Assembly: GCA_964217345.1 (NCBI GenBank) | Contig: CAXPJI010000032.1 | Span: 1 to 64,000, forward strand | Reading direction: 5' to 3' | DNA length: 64,000 nucleotides | From: UBA3478 sp964217345 | GTDB lineage: Bacteria > Bacteroidota > Bacteroidia > Flavobacteriales > Flavobacteriaceae | Shown here: piece by piece, positions 61,644-64,000 of the stretch | Layout of the letters: every line of letters starts with the position of its first letter | How positions within the stretch are numbered: the first letter of the stretch is position 1 | Position numbers and translations under genes: made by a program | The notes under the pieces: model-generated | What the model saw: only the letters and a program-made list of their open reading frames with translations | The model's database searches: none | What the model was told of the DNA's origin: nothing

Positions 61644-63310
61644 TTGAGCGCTTTAAAGTAATTTAATAAAATAGCCTCATTATTTTGAGGATGAGTAATT
61701 ACCTCCAGAAGCTTCGGTTTTGATGAGTAATTAAAAAATGAATCTAAGACATTTTCTAAATCGTTTAACGCTTTGACAGAATGGTAATCGAAATCAAAGT
61801 GTTCGGTAAGATGTCTGGCGGTAAACTGATGGCGCGTTTCGAAGTATTCTGAAAAATGTAAACTATTTTCTTTTCCGGGTAGAATTCTAAAAATACCTCC
61901 TCCGCTGTTATTCACAATGATAATTCTAAAGTTAGAAGGTAGATCTCGAGTCCATAAAGCATTAGAATCGTATAAAAAACTAAGATCTCCGGTCACTAAA
62001 ACTACTGGTTGATCAGTACCTTTAGCATACCCCACAGCCGTTGAAACACTACCTTCTATCCCACTGGTACCACGATTACAAAACTGATCATTCGCAGTTG
62101 GAAATAATTGTGCATATCGAATGGCCGAAGAATTAGCCATATGTATCACATATCTCTCGGGAATACCTTTAAAAATTTTGGCATAGGCTTTAAAATCAGA
62201 ATAAGGAGCATTCTCGATATACTCGCTTCTGCGTTTTTCAAGTCCTTTATAATGATTCATCCAATATTTCTGGTAGGAATCGTCAATTTCTAGAGTATCT
62301 AAAAGGTTTTTAAGTGAGTCTATTTTTAAACAACCTTTTAGCGCAAAATAGGTGTCTCTGGCAGGAGTTCCTTTAAGATGAATATGAATTAAATCCTTAT
62401 GGGCCCTGAGAAGTGCTTTTATTTTCTTAGAGACGATCATACCCCCTGCGGTAATGAGTAAATCGGGTAATAATCGATTGAAATAATCGGATGAATTTTC
62501 CAATTTCTCCAAAGGCGCAATTAAGGTATCTATACTGTCAACAGTATTTGATAAATTCAATTGAGACAAGCTCTCGTGAAGAAATAATACAGAGTGATGA
62601 GATTGTAAGTCTATGAGCCATCTGATTTCCTCTGCTGAAGGCCTCAAAGTACCTACCAAACACATGACCTTTAGTGGACGATTGGTTGGAACAAACTCTA
62701 CCGATAAGGGATCTTCATCCTGATCTTCAAGTTTAAGTCGTTCTGACTCAACAGAGAATAGCGGTTCTTCGGTTTTATGGTAAAGTGGTTCATCAAAAGG
62801 GATATTGATATGAACCGGTCGCTGTGTGGTTATTAGCTGAACAAGTGACTCTTCAATACGTGATTTATTAATTGAATTAATAGAATCTTGGTTGGATGAA
62901 TCATCTAATAATAAGCTCGTTGAATGAGCAATCATTCTTCCATAAACACCCTCTTGAAGAATCGTTTGGCCATCCCCAATTTCTAACAAGTGTTCTGGTC
63001 TATCCGCGGATAAAACAAGTAACGGAACATCACTATAGTAGGCTTCAGCTATGGCCGGAAAATAATTAAGCAAAGCCGACCCCGAGGTACATACGAGAAC
63101 TACAGGTTCGCTTTTTGCCATCGCAAGACCTAAACCATAAAACGACGCCGAGCGTTCGTCAACGATCGAATGACAATTAAATGCTTTGTTTTCAGAAAAA
63201 CCAATAGTTAACGGAGCATTTCGTGAGCCTGGAGAAATCACTACCTCTTTTACGCCGTGAAGTCGCAAAAGCTCTACGATTAAAAATGCCGATGGAATCG
63301 AACTGTACAT
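61640..63310 (-). CDS. menD: 2-Succinyl-5-enolpyruvyl-6-hydroxy-3-cyclohexene-1-carboxylate synthase
   Basis: ThDP-dependent enzyme of menaquinone synthesis, adding succinic semialdehyde to isochorismate. From the ATG at 63310 it has 556 residues; an upstream TTG at 63334 is rejected. The N-terminal domain starts with SIPSAFLIVELLRLHGVKE and VISPGSRNAPLT and holds the ThDP-activating glutamate in VDERSASFYGLG. The ThDP/Mg site is VTGDLSFLYDSNAL followed by NNSGGGIFRILPG. It is 32 nt after menF and overlaps cvfB by 4 nt. Confidence 0.95.
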   Translation of the reverse strand: MYSSIPSAFLIVELLRLHGVKEVVISPGSRNAPLTIGFSENKAFNCHSIVDERSASFYGLGLAMAKSEPVVLVCTSGSALLNYFPAIAEAYYSDVPLLVLSADRPEHLLEIGDGQTILQEGVYGRMIAHSTSLLLDDSSNQDSINSINKSRIEESLVQLITTQRPVHINIPFDEPLYHKTEEPLFSVESERLKLEDQDEDPLSVEFVPTNRPLKVMCLVGTLRPSAEEIRWLIDLQSHHSVLFLHESLSQLNLSNTVDSIDTLIAPLEKLENSSDYFNRLLPDLLITAGGMIVSKKIKALLRAHKDLIHIHLKGTPARDTYFALKGCLKIDSLKNLLDTLEIDDSYQKYWMNHYKGLEKRRSEYIENAPYSDFKAYAKIFKGIPERYVIHMANSSAIRYAQLFPTANDQFCNRGTSGIEGSVSTAVGYAKGTDQPVVLVTGDLSFLYDSNALWTRDLPSNFRIIIVNNSGGGIFRILPGKENSLHFSEYFETRHQFTARHLTEHFDFDYHSVKALNDLENVLDSFFNYSSKPKLLEVITHPQNNEAILLNYFKALK

Positions 63311-63342
63311 GGTTCGACAAAGGTAAGAAGGCAAAGAGTAAT

Positions 63343-64000
63343 CTATGCCATTAAAATGGAAGCTAACGTTGAAGTTTTAATTCGAATCTCTTCAGTTTCA
63401 AGTTCAGGATCAGAATCAGCTGTGATTCCTGCTCCAACATACACCTTGATCATCCCTTCTTGATAAGACATACATCTTAAATTCACGTAAAGGGAAGAGG
63501 ACTCTTTTTGAACTCTTCCTAAATAACCAGAATAAAGGGATCGGTTAAGAATTTCGTTTTCCTGAATATATCGGTAAGCCAAACTTTTCGGATAACCACA
63601 AACAGCAGCTGTAGGATGCAGAACACTTGCAATATCTGCAGTAGTTAAGTGGGGTTTTATCTCCCCTTTAATAATTGTTCGTAAATGAGCTAATTTACCC
63701 GCCTTTACCGTCTCCACTTCTCCTACATGCATGAAATCAGCAGATTTATTCAATAATTCAACAATCTCCTTAGTTACCCAAGCTTGTTCTGCTCTTTCCT
63801 TTTCTCTGAAAGGATCGGCATCCAAGTCCTCTAATTTTCGAGTACCAGCAAGAGCCATCGTTTTAAAATCTCTATTCGTTGAATGAACCAATACTTCTGG
63901 GGTGATGCCCATCCAAAGACCAAGTTCTGCACTGTAAAAAGAATACCGAAAACCTTCAGTATCTGCTGCTAAAACCTTGTGTATTAAACGGTGTATTTCC
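63343..64000 (-). CDS. menF: Isochorismate synthase (partial, N-terminus off the window)
   Basis: Chorismate-utilising enzyme converting chorismate to isochorismate, first step of menaquinone synthesis. The last 218 residues are visible and the frame is open to base 64000. Signatures: LGLWMGITPEVLVHS, TMALAGTR, LHPTAAVCGYPKSLA, LYSGYLG and the C-terminal VGAGITADSDPELE. The ATG at 63912 is inside the conserved GITPE block and is not the start. Relatives such as PabB/TrpE differ here; the menD neighbour settles the role. The operon extends beyond the window. Confidence 0.93.
   Translation of the reverse strand, partial: EIHRLIHKVLAADTEGFRYSFYSAELGLWMGITPEVLVHSTNRDFKTMALAGTRKLEDLDADPFREKERAEQAWVTKEIVELLNKSADFMHVGEVETVKAGKLAHLRTIIKGEIKPHLTTADIASVLHPTAAVCGYPKSLAYRYIQENEILNRSLYSGYLGRVQKESSSLYVNLRCMSYQEGMIKVYVGAGITADSDPELETEEIRIKTSTLASILMA

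Noticed and set aside
63343..63912. menF as a complete 189-residue ORF starting at 63912
   Set aside because: The frame stays open with conserved sequence (ELGLW) upstream to base 64000; the ATG is inside the conserved GITPE block.
1..64000. Mobile elements, CRISPR arrays, prophage, toxin-antitoxin or defence islands
   Set aside because: I looked for transposase or integrase motifs, regularly spaced direct repeats and typical defence domains and saw none; the content is core metabolism throughout.

Overview
The window is AT-rich, densely packed chromosomal DNA of a Bacteroidota bacterium, most likely of the class Flavobacteriia; I cannot name a species. The evidence is: an LpxC-FabZ fusion gene; TAnnTTTG -7 promoter boxes upstream of many genes; almost no Shine-Dalgarno sequences before start codons; Bacteroidota-type ParC/ParE; a CarboxypepD_reg-type outer-membrane receptor; a CAL67264-type small membrane protein beside ettA; and a probable capnine (sulfonolipid) gene pair. 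I saw no rRNA, tRNA, insertion sequence, prophage or CRISPR array. Nearly all of it looks like core genome.

Layout. 1-5913 (minus strand): HD phosphohydrolase, lpxD, lpxC-fabZ, lpxA, efp and sucD, a lipid A / translation / TCA run. 5942-7940 (plus): tsaE, an alanine-dehydrogenase family gene and a small membrane protein. 7943-12269: proline dehydrogenase, aroB, an Lrp/AsnC regulator, an M14 peptidase and a small lipoprotein. 12255-18253 (minus): parC, parE, ychF and a 2x[4Fe-4S] ferredoxin. 18307-26142: a LuxC-like acyl-CoA reductase, serC, a small membrane protein, msrA (minus), a LolD-type ATPase, a TIGR02757 protein, an S10 peptidase, a dihydroorotase-like protein without its zinc ligands, and an esterase. 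26139-32491: a 41-residue micro-ORF, an MBL-fold hydrolase, a large conserved protein of unknown function, bcp, nth and uvrA. 32475-37580 (minus): a surface-polysaccharide type cluster of YfhO-like protein, glycosyltransferase and flippase. 37613-45695: a GNAT-like protein, the CapB/CapA-like pair, oligopeptidase B and a secreted metzincin protease. 45791-49967: prfB with a programmed +1 frameshift, a small secreted protein and an outer-membrane receptor. 50033-56357: a 55-residue membrane protein, fumC, a coiled-coil membrane protein, ettA, the CAL67264-like protein and an acyl-CoA carboxylase beta subunit. 56354-64000 (minus): a menaquinone operon, menF-menD-cvfB-(SPOR-like)-menA-menC-(CPBP)-menE.

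How it fits together. The genes serve the outer membrane (lipid A, sulfonolipid, lipoprotein sorting), respiration (menaquinone, succinyl-CoA synthetase, fumarase, proline dehydrogenase), and translation, DNA topology and repair (EF-P, RF2, EttA, YchF, TsaE, topoisomerase IV, UvrA, Nth). Genes are tightly packed, with stop-start overlaps of 1-20 nt inside operons and 3' overlaps of 4-17 nt between most convergent pairs. One consequence is a likely terminator for the lrp gene buried inside the 3' end of aroB. Three small genes (41, 55 and 58 codons) were found in gaps that otherwise look empty.

Most noteworthy: the CapA/CapB-like pair, the RF2 frameshift with a strong SD-like element in a genome that otherwise avoids SD sequences, the embedded aroB/lrp terminator, the catalytically dead dihydroorotase homologue, and a poly-lysine slippery tract directly before the outer-membrane receptor. 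I did not find a convincing wholly new multi-gene system.
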